Of a DNA stretch of 46,419 nt, positions 24,461-32,450 are shown piece after piece. Origin of the DNA: Candidatus Taylorbacteria bacterium (GTDB lineage: Bacteria; Patescibacteriota; Minisyncoccia; Phycocordibacterales; HO2-43-120); contig JBDTMN010000010.1 in NCBI GenBank assembly GCA_039934295.1, positions 1-46,419 on the forward strand, written 5' to 3'. Both the position numbers and the translations under genes were made by a program. Numbering within the stretch: position 1 is the first letter of the stretch; each line of letters begins with the position of its first letter. Below the pieces are notes generated by a model, which was not told the origin of the DNA, did not search any database, and was given only the letters and a program-made list of their open reading frames with translations.

Positions 24461-25092
24461 TGCAAGACATCATTTCAATTTTAAAAAAAGTGGGAGCAAT
24501 TTTGCCGAACGGTCACTTTGTGGGGACTTCAGGAAGACACATGGATACTTACATTACAAAAGATGCTCTTTTTCCGCATACGCAGGTTGTTTCCATGATA
24601 GGAAAAATGTTTGCAGAAAAATATAGAGACACAGATGTCGAGGTAGTTGTTGGTCCGGCAATCGGGGGAATTATTCTTTCCCAATGGGTGGCCTTCCACC
24701 TCTCCGAGTTGAAAAAGAAAGAAGTGTTAAGCGTGTATACCGAAAAAACGGCGGACAATAACCAGGTTTTCAATCGCGGATACGGCTCTCTCGTAAAAGG
24801 AAAAAAAATTCTCGTAATTGAAGACACAGTGACAACGGGAGGATCGGTAAAAAAATCAATTGAGAGCGCAAAGAGGGACGGCGGAGATGTTATTGGAGTT
24901 TGTGTAATGGTCAACAAAGATCCTGACCAAATAAATGAGGTGGCTCTTGGAGCGCCTTTTTCTGCACTCGGAGAACTTGAAGTGAAAACCTATGAAGCAA
25001 AAGATTGCCCTCTATGCAAAGCAGGCGTGCCTATAAATACGACGTTTGGCCACGGTAAGAAGTTTTTAGAGTTAAGAACTTTCCACAAATAG
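24460..25092 (+). CDS. pyrE: orotate phosphoribosyltransferase
   Basis: The 210-aa enzyme attaches orotate to PRPP, giving OMP. The PRPP-binding motif ILVIEDTVTTGGSV is intact (about residues 123-136), and GPAIGGIILS is the upstream conserved loop. A CPLC pair near the C-terminus, between residues about 185 and 190, is an extra feature. The gene overlaps pyrC by one base. Confidence 0.95.
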   Translation: MQDIISILKKVGAILPNGHFVGTSGRHMDTYITKDALFPHTQVVSMIGKMFAEKYRDTDVEVVVGPAIGGIILSQWVAFHLSELKKKEVLSVYTEKTADNNQVFNRGYGSLVKGKKILVIEDTVTTGGSVKKSIESAKRDGGDVIGVCVMVNKDPDQINEVALGAPFSALGELEVKTYEAKDCPLCKAGVPINTTFGHGKKFLELRTFHK

Positions 25093-25126
25093 AGCATTCG
25101 AATAAGAGAAATTTATTTGTGGCATT

Positions 25127-25166
25127 CGCCCGCCCGGATGGCTCGGTCGGACGGGGTACGGGTGGG
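25127..25166. repeat. GC-rich repeat copy between pyrE and pyrF
   Basis: This short tract (CGCCCGCCCGGA...GGTACGGGTGGGC) belongs to the same GC-rich family as 14341-14525 and 32886-32934, and its ends can pair (GCCCGCCC with GGGTGGGC, allowing G-T). Confidence 0.55.
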
Positions 25167-25194
25167 CATTCATTCGTGGATTTGCATTATATTT

Positions 25195-25998
25195 ATGAAC
25201 CCTATCGATAAATACAGTAGAAGAGCCGATACGGTTAACTCGCTTCTTTGCGTCGGGCTTGATGCCGATTTTGAAAAAATTCCAGAAAAATTTAAAAAGT
25301 TTGAATTCCCCCAGTTTGAATTTAACAAATTTGTGATTGAAGAAACTCATGAATATACCGCGGCCTACAAACCGAACAGCGCTTTTTATGAGGCGAGGGG
25401 AGACAAGGGGATGAGGGAGCTCAAGATGACCTCGGACTATATTATCCAAAAATACCCTGAAATTTTTACTATTTTGGATGCAAAGCGGGCGGATATCGGA
25501 AACACAAACGAAGGATATGTATCTTCGATTTTCGATTGGCTCGGATTCGATGCGGTAACCCTGCATCCGTATCTTGGAAGAGAAGCCCTTTTGCCATTTC
25601 TTCAAAGGGAAGATAAGTGTTCTATCATTCTTTGCCGGACTTCAAACAAGGGCGCGGGAGAAATTCAAGACTTAAAAATTGATGGCAAACCAATTTGGCA
25701 AATTGTTGCGGAAAAAGTGAGCGCAGAGTGGAATGGAAATGAAAACTGCATGTTAGTCGTTGGTGCAACCTATCCCGAAGAGATGAAGTCAATTCGGGGC
25801 ATCGTGGGAGACATGACATTTCTTGTGCCTGGAGTCGGCGCGCAGGGAGGAGATGTAGAGCGCGCAGTCAAAGTAGGCTTAAACTCAAAGAAACAAGGCA
25901 TGATTATAAACTCTGCTCGAGGAATCATTTTTTCAGAAAATCCTAAGGGGGAGGCTAAAAAACTTCGGGACGAGATCAATGCATGCAGAAGAATGTAA
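25195..25998 (+). CDS. pyrF: orotidine 5'-phosphate decarboxylase
   Basis: The 267-aa barrel enzyme makes UMP from OMP. LCVGLDADFEKIP opens the barrel, LDAKRADIGNT holds the catalytic Lys and Asp network, and LVPGVGAQGG is the phosphate loop. The size and AKRADIGNT motif fit the longer (type 2) form. I chose ATG at 25195; an in-frame TTG at 25117 would read through the GC-rich repeat. It ends the pyrimidine block. Confidence 0.94.
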   Translation: MNPIDKYSRRADTVNSLLCVGLDADFEKIPEKFKKFEFPQFEFNKFVIEETHEYTAAYKPNSAFYEARGDKGMRELKMTSDYIIQKYPEIFTILDAKRADIGNTNEGYVSSIFDWLGFDAVTLHPYLGREALLPFLQREDKCSIILCRTSNKGAGEIQDLKIDGKPIWQIVAEKVSAEWNGNENCMLVVGATYPEEMKSIRGIVGDMTFLVPGVGAQGGDVERAVKVGLNSKKQGMIINSARGIIFSENPKGEAKKLRDEINACRRM

Positions 25999-26092
25999 CA
26001 TATAACATGTAACACAAAGAAGGGGAATTCTCCTTTCAAATGTTACATGTTGTATGTTATATGTTACATGTTGTATGTTATATGTTACAAAA
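25998..26092. repeat. inverted and tandem AT-rich repeats before the alkyltransferase gene
   Basis: ACATATAACATGTAACA (26000-26016 area) faces several copies of TGTTACATGTTGTATGTTATA, repeated about every 31 bases at 26040-26090. Between them lies AAGAAGGGGAATTCTCCTTT, a palindrome-like core. The right end supplies a -35 (TTGTAT) for the next gene. Confidence 0.75.
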
Positions 26093-26099
26093 ATATTAT
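26071..26099 (+). promoter_or_regulatory. promoter of the alkyltransferase gene
   Basis: TTGTAT (26071-26076) and TATTAT (26094-26099) are spaced by exactly 17 bp. The -10 ends 6 nt before the ATG at 26106, so the message should be leaderless. The -35 is part of the repeat tract. Confidence 0.6.
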
Positions 26100-26105
26100 A
26101 GAATT

Positions 26106-26375
26106 ATGAGAGCCAATTTTACGCAAAAAGTATTTGAAGTCGTGAAGGGGATTCCACGCGGAGGGACCTTATCTTACGGCGAAGTGGCAAAGAGGGCAGG
26201 AAGCGCGAGAGCGTATAGAGCAGTCGGAAATATTTTGAATAAAAATTATGACCCGAAAATTCCGTGTCATCGGGTTGTAAAAAGCAATGGAGAAATTGGT
26301 GGATACAACAGAGGCGTGGAGAAGAAGATGCGAATATTAAAGGCAGAGAAATCAAAATTTTTGCAACTGACTTAA
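26106..26375 (+). CDS. methylated-DNA--protein-cysteine methyltransferase, DNA-binding domain only
   Basis: The 89-aa protein corresponds to the C-terminal half of O6-alkylguanine-DNA alkyltransferase. The active-site motif [10 protein letters not shown] with the acceptor Cys is present, so it may move alkyl groups from DNA to itself rather than be an alkyltransferase-like protein (which have Trp there). [13 protein letters not shown] and ARAVG-type helices ([12 protein letters not shown]) form the helix-turn-helix. The N-terminal domain of the full-length enzyme is absent. The ATG at 26106 fits the promoter; upstream in-frame ATGs lie inside the repeats. Confidence 0.88.
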   Translation: MRANFTQKVFEVVKGIPRGGTLSYGEVAKRAGSARAYRAVGNILNKNYDPKIPCHRVVKSNGEIGGYNRGVEKKMRILKAEKSKFLQLT

Positions 26376-26385
26376 ACCTACTAGT

Positions 26386-26826
26386 ATGAAAATCTTCAAG
26401 GAATTCAAAGAATTTGCGGTTAAAGGTAGTGCCATGGATCTTGCCGTAGGCATTATCATAGGTTCAGCGTTCAATAAAATTGTTTCGTCTCTTGTGACTG
26501 ACATTCTGATGCCCCCGGTGGGCCTCATTCTGCATAGGGTTGATTTTTCCAACCTATATATTAATCTAGGGGGGGTGAAGTACGAGAGTTTGAAAATGGC
26601 GCAAGATGCCGGGGCTCCAACATTAAATTTTGGTCTTTTTATAAACAACCTTTTGGCATTCCTTATCACTGCTTTCGCGGTGTTTCTTATCGTGAAGCAG
26701 GTTAATCGAATGAAAAGGAAAGAGGAGAAAGAGGTCAAACAAGATACTTTCAAGTGTCCTTTTTGCGACAGTGATATTTCTCTTAAAGCGACTCGGTGTC
26801 CCCATTGCACATCAGCTTTGGGATAG
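26386..26826 (+). CDS. mscL: large-conductance mechanosensitive channel with C-terminal zinc ribbon
   Basis: The 146-aa protein opens a large pore when membrane tension rises. The N-terminal helix ([20 protein letters not shown]), the first pore helix and the [20 protein letters not shown] second helix match MscL. After a charged linker ([11 protein letters not shown]) the usual C-terminal bundle is replaced by a zinc ribbon with CPFC and CPHC pairs (about residues 124-142). The zinc ribbon would be cytoplasmic. It starts 10 nt after the alkyltransferase stop. Confidence 0.93.
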   Translation: MKIFKEFKEFAVKGSAMDLAVGIIIGSAFNKIVSSLVTDILMPPVGLILHRVDFSNLYINLGGVKYESLKMAQDAGAPTLNFGLFINNLLAFLITAFAVFLIVKQVNRMKRKEEKEVKQDTFKCPFCDSDISLKATRCPHCTSALG

Positions 26827-26837
26827 GAAGGAAAGCT

Positions 26838-26930
26838 ATTAGCTGTTAGCTTTTAGCTTGCAGAGATACTAGAAGATTTTTTAAAAACATTATTAGAAGC
26901 TAACAGCTAACAGCTGAAAGCTAATAGCTT
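26838..26930. repeat. inverted repeat between mscL and the DUF1761 gene
   Basis: GCTATTAGCTGTTAGCTTTTAGCTT (26835-26860 area) is nearly complementary to AAGCTAACAGCTAACAGCTGAAAGCTAATAGC (26900-26930 area). Both arms are built from AGCT-containing short repeats, around an AT-rich loop of about 40 nt. It may end the mscL transcript. Confidence 0.75.
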
Positions 26931-26938
26931 AAAAACAC

Positions 26939-27352
26939 ATGATAGCTCTTAACTGGTTTGCGATAATCGTTGCGGCAATTATTAACATGGCACTTGGATT
27001 TTTTTGGTACTCCCAGATACTTTTCGGAAAAAAATGGATGACACTCATGGGAGTAAAGGAAGTAGACATGAAAAAGGGGATGAGCAGTAATGACATGTGG
27101 AAGAACTACGGCTTAACTTTTGTGGGCGCAGTTATCACCGCTTTTGTTCTTTCCCTTTTTGCCTATTACAAGTCTGCTGACACCCTTCTCGAGGGGGCGC
27201 TTCTCGGAGCTTTGCTTTGGATTGGATTAGTCATTCCCACGAGCTTAAGTGGAGTTCTCTTTGAGAAAAAACCCGTAAATCTCTACTTCATCAATATGGG
27301 ATTTTATTTGGTGAGTCTCATTGTTATGGGAGGCATTGTTGCAGTCTGGTGA
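26939..27352 (+). CDS. DUF1761-family membrane protein
   Basis: The 137-aa protein has four hydrophobic helices and the DUF1761 pattern: an N-terminal ALNWFAIIVAAIINMALGFFWYS with the FWYS motif, followed by KKWM, and GALLWIGLVIP in the third helix. The family's function is unknown. It stands alone between repeat-rich gaps. Confidence 0.82.
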   Translation: MIALNWFAIIVAAIINMALGFFWYSQILFGKKWMTLMGVKEVDMKKGMSSNDMWKNYGLTFVGAVITAFVLSLFAYYKSADTLLEGALLGALLWIGLVIPTSLSGVLFEKKPVNLYFINMGFYLVSLIVMGGIVAVW

Positions 27353-27606
27353 TTTTTGCACCACAAAAATCACGTCGAAATAGTTTCAATAGCGAAGCTA
27401 TTAAAACTATTTCGACGCAGGAAAGTGTAACATGTAGCCTAAAAAAGGAAGCAATTCTTTCTTCTCACGCTACATGCTTTGTGTTACAAGTTACATTTGT
27501 GTGGCTCTGCCATTATACGTTTGCTGTGTTTGGGTGGTATTATTACCATTGAAGGTAGAAAAATACGGGGGCCGGTAAGGAATGCCGGTCTTAAACGTCT
27601 ATATGC
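27353..27606 (+). other. intergenic region with two inverted repeats
   Basis: No gene is seen. A strong stem-loop lies at 27373-27417 (21-bp arms with one mismatch, GAA loop). A second inverted repeat joins TAACATGTAGC (27428-27438 area) with GCTACATG...GTTAC (27470-27486 area) around AAAAAAGGAAGCAATTCTTTCTTC, like the element at 25998-26060. The last 60 nt before the sigma gene hold TGGTA-TTAT-TACCA (27536-27551 area). Confidence 0.7.
27373..27417 (+). terminator. long stem-loop after the DUF1761 gene
   Basis: Arms 27373-27393 and 27397-27417 pair perfectly except one C-A, with a 3-nt loop GAA. No long T run follows, so termination is likely but not certain. Confidence 0.5.
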
Positions 27607-28125
27607 ATGGTACATAATTTAGATAAAAATGACGAGTTTTTAAGGGTTTATGACGAGTTAAGCGACGCTTTATTTCGACGTTTTTATTTTAAACTGTCGG
27701 ACAGAGAACGGGCTACGGACCTCGTTCAAGAGACTTTTACCAAAGCTTGGCAGTACATTCGCGAGGGTAAAGAAGTCAGAAATTTGAAGTCTTTTCTCTA
27801 TACCATTGCCAATCACATGATTATCGATGAGTATCGGAAAAAGAAGTCCGTTTCGCTTGACGCCCTGTCAGAGTCGGGGTTTGATCCTGGCGAAGAATCG
27901 CAATACAAGAAAATGATGCTAGACATCGAGCTGGGGACGGTGCTTCAGAGTATCGAAAAGCTTCCGCCGAAATATCACGAGGTTATAACGATGCGATATG
28001 TTGATGGGCTTACTCCGGGAAAGATAGCCGAAATTACCGGCGAGACCGAAAATGTCATTTCGGTCAGGCTGAACAGGGCTATCAAAAAGATTCAGGAATT
28101 GTTGCATATCGATTTGGACGAGTAA
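27607..28125 (+). CDS. ECF-like RNA polymerase sigma factor
   Basis: The 172-aa protein has region 2 (DLVQETFTKAWQYIREG, about residues 38-54) and region 4 (LPPKYHEVITMRYVDGLTPGKIAEITGE, about 119-146) of sigma-70 family ECF factors. It should direct polymerase to a special promoter set. The DUF5667 membrane protein gene follows after 12 nt and may be its anti-sigma partner. An extended hairpin-like GC patch precedes the start. Which genes it controls cannot be read from the window. Confidence 0.9.
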   Translation: MVHNLDKNDEFLRVYDELSDALFRRFYFKLSDRERATDLVQETFTKAWQYIREGKEVRNLKSFLYTIANHMIIDEYRKKKSVSLDALSESGFDPGEESQYKKMMLDIELGTVLQSIEKLPPKYHEVITMRYVDGLTPGKIAEITGETENVISVRLNRAIKKIQELLHIDLDE

Positions 28126-28137
28126 CAGAACATTTTG

Positions 28138-29331
28138 ATGATTAAAGAAAAATTAGAACAACTTCACACAGAAATCACTCTTCACTCGAAGTCATTTGGA
28201 GGTGAACGAAAACAGGGGATACGGGAGAATATCCGTTCCTTTATGGAGGCGTATCCCATTTCTTTGGATAGAGAGGGAGCGGTTGCTTCGCCTTTTTCCT
28301 CGGATATAGTTACTTCTCACAATCGCTTCAGACTTTCTTTTTTAGGAAGGATGAGGGTCATGACCGGAATTCTCATAGTAGCTCTAACTTTGGGAGGTAG
28401 TGTTTCCTATGCGGCTCAAGATTCAGTGCCGGGGGATTCTCTCTATGGGGTGAAGACAAATGTGAACGAAAACTTGAGGTCTCTTCTCACATTCTCATCG
28501 AAGCAGGAGGCATCGCTCCATCTCGAATTTGCAGAGGAGAGAATAAAAGAAACAGAGAAATTGCTTGCGCGGGGTGCCATTGAACCGAAAATTGCCGAAG
28601 AACTTAATGTTAATTTTAAAAAGCAGGCAGAAGCTGTCGATGCAAAAATAGAAGAACTTGCATCAGAGAACAAACACGAAGACGCTCTTGAAATCAGTTC
28701 CAAATTTGAGTCTTCTCTCAAAGCTCATGAGTCTGTCTTGGGCGAGCTTAATGACAAGAATGCCTCAACCACGAATGCCACGAGCACGGTGGGCACGCTT
28801 CTGGGCTCTGTCGAGAATCAAATTGACTCTACCGAAGAGGCCCGGGCGACTGCGGAAAAAAGAATTAAAACTGACGCGATTATTGAAAAAGAAACGGCGC
28901 AGGCAAAAATGCAGTTAGCGAAAGATGCGATCAGTGAAGTATCCACCTTGATTGAACAATTGGAAGAATCGAAACTTATCGAAAAATCGAACAATGAAGC
29001 TGAAACGAGATTGAAAAAAGCACAGCGATCTTATTCTTCCGGCAGAGGTAGATACTTAAGAGAAAGCTTCAGCTACTCCTATGTTCTTTTTGAACAAGCC
29101 AACCAGGAGGCGGAACAGGCAAAAACATATCTCACAACGATTGTGTCTCTCGACACGTTGAACAAAGAGGCAACCGACAGTTCGGTTGCCACATCGACGC
29201 CATCTATGGCCACAACAACTGAAGCGATTGCGACCTCGACGGAGGCGCTGATAAACGCCACATCGACTACCGCGACCACGACAGATTCGTCTTCAAATGA
29301 AGCTACGACCTCTTCGAAGGTGAGTATTTAA
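28138..29331 (+). CDS. DUF5667-type membrane protein, possible anti-sigma factor
   Basis: The 397-aa protein has a cytoplasmic N-terminus (about 80 residues), one transmembrane helix (VMTGILIVALTLGGSVSYAAQ, about 78-98), then the DUF5667 signature QDSVPGDSLYGVK..NENLRSLLTFSSKQEASLHLEFAEERIKE. Long charged helices follow, then a Thr/Ser/Ala-rich C-terminal tail, probably outside the cell. Position right after a sigma factor and the membrane topology suggest a sensor or anti-sigma role; this is inference. The ATG at 28138 is preferred to the TTG at 28135. Confidence 0.8.
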   Translation: MIKEKLEQLHTEITLHSKSFGGERKQGIRENIRSFMEAYPISLDREGAVASPFSSDIVTSHNRFRLSFLGRMRVMTGILIVALTLGGSVSYAAQDSVPGDSLYGVKTNVNENLRSLLTFSSKQEASLHLEFAEERIKETEKLLARGAIEPKIAEELNVNFKKQAEAVDAKIEELASENKHEDALEISSKFESSLKAHESVLGELNDKNASTTNATSTVGTLLGSVENQIDSTEEARATAEKRIKTDAIIEKETAQAKMQLAKDAISEVSTLIEQLEESKLIEKSNNEAETRLKKAQRSYSSGRGRYLRESFSYSYVLFEQANQEAEQAKTYLTTIVSLDTLNKEATDSSVATSTPSMATTTEAIATSTEALINATSTTATTTDSSSNEATTSSKVSI

Positions 29332-29559
29332 AAAAAAAAGAATCAAGAGACGGTCCTTGACATGATTTTCTTGAGACGTGGGAGGGAGTACTTTCTTTTT
29401 CAAATCCTCTTTTAGCGCGCCGTCTACAGGTGTCGACTTCTATCTCGTCGACACGACGCGAGCGGAGCAAATTTAAGTAAAACTGTATGCGTGCTTTAAA
29501 AGGAAACGCACGAATGCTCCATTCTCGCTTTTTTGTTCTCGTACTGCTAAGATTTCCTT
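29332..29559 (+). other. intergenic region with a repeat-like structured tract
   Basis: No gene is seen. From about 29385 to 29518 the sequence resembles the 102-bp repeats at 42467 and 43062: it opens with GAGTACTTTCTTTTT and closes with TATGCGTGCTTTAAAAGGAAACGCACGAATGCTCC. Its centre is a perfect 8-bp hairpin (29430-29437/29447-29454). The folD -10 box lies at 29545-29553. Confidence 0.65.
29545..29553 (+). promoter_or_regulatory. extended -10 box of folD
   Basis: TGC-TAAGAT ends 6 nt before the folD ATG at 29560; leaderless geometry. Confidence 0.5.
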
Positions 29560-30444
29560 ATGCATATTCTTGATGGAAAAAAACTTCGAGACGATATGAA
29601 AGAGAGACTCAAAAAAGAGATTGGAGGCTTAAAGAAGAAGCCCGCACTTCTCATTATCCAGATTGGGGACAGACCGGAATCAAATTCATATATTGAATCG
29701 AAGAAAAAGTTCGGGAAAGCTATCGGCGTTGGCGTCATTCATGAAAAATTTGATGAGAAAGTTACTGAGGAAGAAATTATCCGAAAAATTGGAGAAGCAA
29801 ATGCCGACAAGGAGATTTCCGGTATCATTGTTCAGCTTCCCATTCCTAAATCGCTTGACCGAGAAAAAATAATGAACGAGATAGCGCCGGAGAAGGACGT
29901 TGACGGGTTGGGTGCAGTGAATGTAGGGAGGCTTTGGGAAGGGAGGAGTGACGCATTTGTTCCAGCGACAACCAAGGGAATTCTCACTCTTTTAGAAAAA
30001 AACGGAATTTTACTTTCCGGAAAGCATGTTTTGGTAATTGGCAGGTCTTCCCTTGTTGGGAAGCCGACTGTATTTCTCTGTCTCTCGAAAGACGCTACGG
30101 TCACGATAGCTCACAGTAAAACAAAGGATTTAGAAAAATACACAAAGTCCGCGGATGTTCTTATTGTCGCGACGGGTCATCCGAAGCTTATCGGCGTGTC
30201 TCATGTCCTGCCCCGACATGTCATCGTTGATGTTGGGATCAATCCGCAATCAAAAGCGAAAGAGAAAGATAGTAGTATGGCTCTTCAGGATGAAATTCTG
30301 GGGAGCACATTGGTGGGAGACGTTGATTTCGAAAACGTGAAAAATATTGTTCAGGCCATTTCTCCCGTGCCCGGTGGCGTCGGTCCTATGACCGTTGCGT
30401 CGCTCTTTGAAAATGTTGTGACAGCGTATCGACGGCAGGCATAG
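29560..30444 (+). CDS. folD: methylenetetrahydrofolate dehydrogenase/cyclohydrolase
   Basis: The 294-aa bifunctional enzyme interconverts methylene-, methenyl- and formyl-tetrahydrofolate. SYIESKKKFG holds the catalytic Tyr and Lys, VQLPIP and KDVDGLGAVNVGRL form the substrate site, GRSSLVGKP the NADP loop, and PGGVGPMT the C-terminal signature. Length is normal. It supplies one-carbon units together with GlyA and ThyA further along. Confidence 0.96.
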   Translation: MHILDGKKLRDDMKERLKKEIGGLKKKPALLIIQIGDRPESNSYIESKKKFGKAIGVGVIHEKFDEKVTEEEIIRKIGEANADKEISGIIVQLPIPKSLDREKIMNEIAPEKDVDGLGAVNVGRLWEGRSDAFVPATTKGILTLLEKNGILLSGKHVLVIGRSSLVGKPTVFLCLSKDATVTIAHSKTKDLEKYTKSADVLIVATGHPKLIGVSHVLPRHVIVDVGINPQSKAKEKDSSMALQDEILGSTLVGDVDFENVKNIVQAISPVPGGVGPMTVASLFENVVTAYRRQA

Positions 30445-30583
30445 TTTACAATTGTGGGGTTTTTGATAGAGTAGAAGTATTAATAGTTACATATAATCCT
30501 TTACTTAGAATCAAATAACCTATGAGGGAGAAGTTTTTCCTGGTTATTCAGTGATTCAGTTATTGGTTATTAGTTAAAAAATT

Positions 30584-31399
30584 ATGGACAATCAAACAAA
30601 CGAAAGCGGATGGAGCGGAATGTATAGCGGAAATGCCAAGTGGCTCTTTATTTCGGTCGCTGCTTTTCTCTCGCTATTCCTATTGGCGAAAGCTCTGCAT
30701 GAGTTCAGACAATTTGGAAATGAAGGGAGAACCGTTTACCCTTCAAATACTATTTCGGTGACAGGAGAAGGTAAAGCCAATGCGACTCCGAACATTGCAT
30801 CGTTCAGCTTCTCTGTCATTGAAGAGGGAGCAACAGTTCCCGAAGCGCAGAAGCTGGCCACGGACAAAGGCAATAAAGCTATAAGTTTTCTCAAGTCAAA
30901 TGGTATCGAGGATAAAGACATAAAAACTACCGGATATTCAATTAATCCGAATTACGAGTTTGAGCGATTTCCTTGTAATACTATTTCCTGCCCTCCCGAA
31001 AAAAAGACTCTAAAAGGATATGAAGTGAGTCAAAGCGTGAACGTGAAAGTTAGAAAAACGGAAGATGCGGGCAAAATCCTTTCCGGAATCGGATCTCTCT
31101 CGGTTCAAAACGTCAGCGGTCTTCAGTTTACTTTGGACGACGAGGATGCTCTTAAAACTGAAGCTCGCATAGCTGCGATTGGGAATGCCCAAACGAAAGT
31201 AGACGAGCTTTCAAAAGCTCTTCATGTGAAAGTGGTTCGAGTTGTGAGTTTCACTGAAGGAAGTCAGCCAATACCTTATTACGCGAAAGCGCAAATGGCT
31301 AACGATGAACGGTCAACCATGTCTGCTCCTGCGCCGGCGATACCCTCGGGCGAAAATACGATAACATCAAGCGTAACAATTACCTACGAGATAAAGTAA
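30584..31399 (+). CDS. SIMPL-domain (DUF541) exported protein
   Basis: The 271-aa protein has one N-terminal membrane anchor (WLFISVAAFLSLFLLAKAL, about residues 15-33). The SIMPL domain follows, with ISVTGEGKANATPNIASFSF at its start and repeated pairs of helix and strand up to the TSSVTITYEIK end. Its biochemical role is unclear in the family; some members protect or localise outside the cell. It is followed by a strong terminator and flanked on both sides by GTTATTCAG repeats. Confidence 0.88.
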   Translation: MDNQTNESGWSGMYSGNAKWLFISVAAFLSLFLLAKALHEFRQFGNEGRTVYPSNTISVTGEGKANATPNIASFSFSVIEEGATVPEAQKLATDKGNKAISFLKSNGIEDKDIKTTGYSINPNYEFERFPCNTISCPPEKKTLKGYEVSQSVNVKVRKTEDAGKILSGIGSLSVQNVSGLQFTLDDEDALKTEARIAAIGNAQTKVDELSKALHVKVVRVVSFTEGSQPIPYYAKAQMANDERSTMSAPAPAIPSGENTITSSVTITYEIK

Positions 31400-31405
31400 A
31401 TAGAG

Positions 31406-31432
31406 AAAATCCCCGAGCAGTCGGGGATTTTT
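31406..31432 (+). terminator. intrinsic terminator after the SIMPL gene
   Basis: Arms AAAATCCCCGA and TCGGGGATTTT with a 4-nt loop GCAG, ending in T5. Confidence 0.92.
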
Positions 31433-31450
31433 GCTAATTATGGAGTGACA

Positions 31451-31482
31451 TTGACTTTTTTTTGTCAGGGGTGTACTATAAT
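31451..31482 (+). promoter_or_regulatory. promoter upstream of secE-nusG-rplK
   Basis: TTGACT (31451-31456) is followed by TACTATAAT, offering TACTAT (17-bp spacer) or TATAAT (31477-31482, 20-bp spacer). It lies ahead of a CCCC-GGAA-GGGG-T6 hairpin and the secE gene. Confidence 0.6.
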
Positions 31483-31490
31483 TGATGAGT

Positions 31491-31508
31491 CCCCGGAAGG
31501 GGTTTTTT
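31491..31508 (+). terminator. early terminator or attenuator before secE
   Basis: CCCC-GGAA-GGGG followed by six T lies only about 10 nt after the expected transcription start. It could yield a tiny RNA or attenuate the secE operon. Confidence 0.6.
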
Positions 31509-31519
31509 AGTAAAAAACT

Positions 31520-31618
31520 TATAACCTATTACAAATAACTGAATGACCAATAACCAAGAGGTTAAAGATTATTTTTTTTCGTTATTCAGTAATTTGTTAT
31601 TCAGTTATCAGTTATAGG
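31520..31618. repeat. AT-rich GTTATTCAG/CTGAATAAC repeats before secE
   Basis: AATAACTGAATGACCAATAACC (from about 31535) and GTTATTCAGTAATTTGTTATTCAGTTAT (from 31581) form an imperfect inverted repeat. A related tract, GGTTATTCAGTGATTCAGTTATTGGTTAT, lies at 30541-30570 before the SIMPL gene. Confidence 0.7.
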
Positions 31619-31625
31619 TATACCT

Positions 31626-31802
31626 ATGAACCTATCAAACTACATAAAGGAAACGCGGGTAGAAATGAAGCATGTGAGCTGGCCCACTAAAAAGCAGGCC
31701 ATTCTTTACACCATATTCGTCATAATCATTTCTTTGGGTGTCGGGGTGCTTTTGGGTCTCTTTGATTACCTCTTTACTCTTCTTTTGAAACAGATCATAT
31801 AA
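31626..31802 (+). CDS. secE: preprotein translocase subunit SecE
   Basis: The 58-aa protein is a single-helix part of the SecYEG channel. ETRVEMKHVSWPTKKQ is the conserved amphipathic segment with the invariant W-P, followed by one membrane helix (ILYTIFVIIISLGVGVLLGL). It is typical in length for minimal SecE. It precedes nusG and rplK, the common bacterial order. The palindrome TAGGTATACCTA (31615-31626) overlaps the start. Confidence 0.93.
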   Translation: MNLSNYIKETRVEMKHVSWPTKKQAILYTIFVIIISLGVGVLLGLFDYLFTLLLKQII

Positions 31803-31894
31803 CCCGATGCAAATCCACGAATGTATGCGAATGACACGAATAAAATCAGATTCTTCTTATTCGCATGCCCTATTCGTTAAGGGTTCTTAACATT

Positions 31895-32437
31895 ATGAAG
31901 CAAAAATTAAAAGAAGAAAGAAATTGGTACGCAATCCACACCTATGCAGGGTATGAGAATGCCGTGTCGCGCAATCTGAAACAGCGCATCGAATCCTTAG
32001 GCATGGAAGACAAAATTTTCAATGTCCTTGTTCCTACGGAAAAAAAGATTAAGATAAAAGGCGGAAAGCGCATCGAGGAGGAGGAGAAAATCTATCCCGG
32101 GTATATCCTTGTCGATATGATTGTGACAGACGACTCATGGTATGTGGTAAGAAATACCCCAAGAGTTACTGGGTTCGTCGGCTCCGGAGTGTATCCGGTA
32201 CCCCTAGATAAGGCGGAGGTGGAAACCTTATTTAAACGGATGAATTCCGATACGGTGAAGCACACGATTGACCTTAAAATCGAAGACTCTATCGTCATTG
32301 TGGATGGACCGTTTAAGGAGCTTGAAGGCAAGGTAAGCGAAGTTGACGAAGAGCGAGGCAAGGTCAAAGTGTTAGTCTCGATGTTCGGGAGAGAAACACC
32401 TGTGGAGTTGGACTATCTGCAGGTAAAGAAAAGCTAA
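31895..32437 (+). CDS. nusG: transcription termination/antitermination protein NusG
   Basis: The 180-aa protein binds RNA polymerase and links it to Rho or ribosomes. The N-terminal NGN domain starts at [12 protein letters not shown], with YPGYILVDM and [12 protein letters not shown] blocks. The C-terminal KOW domain has [27 protein letters not shown] chose ATG at 31895; the ATG at 31865 in frame adds ten unrelated residues. Confidence 0.96.
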   Translation: MKQKLKEERNWYAIHTYAGYENAVSRNLKQRIESLGMEDKIFNVLVPTEKKIKIKGGKRIEEEEKIYPGYILVDMIVTDDSWYVVRNTPRVTGFVGSGVYPVPLDKAEVETLFKRMNSDTVKHTIDLKIEDSIVIVDGPFKELEGKVSEVDEERGKVKVLVSMFGRETPVELDYLQVKKS

Positions 32438-32450
32438 ATTAGAAAAAAAT

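Noticed and set aside
27349-27552. Protein-coding ORF in the gap after the DUF1761 gene
   Set aside because: It runs through two strong inverted repeats, has no start signal and no recognisable domain.
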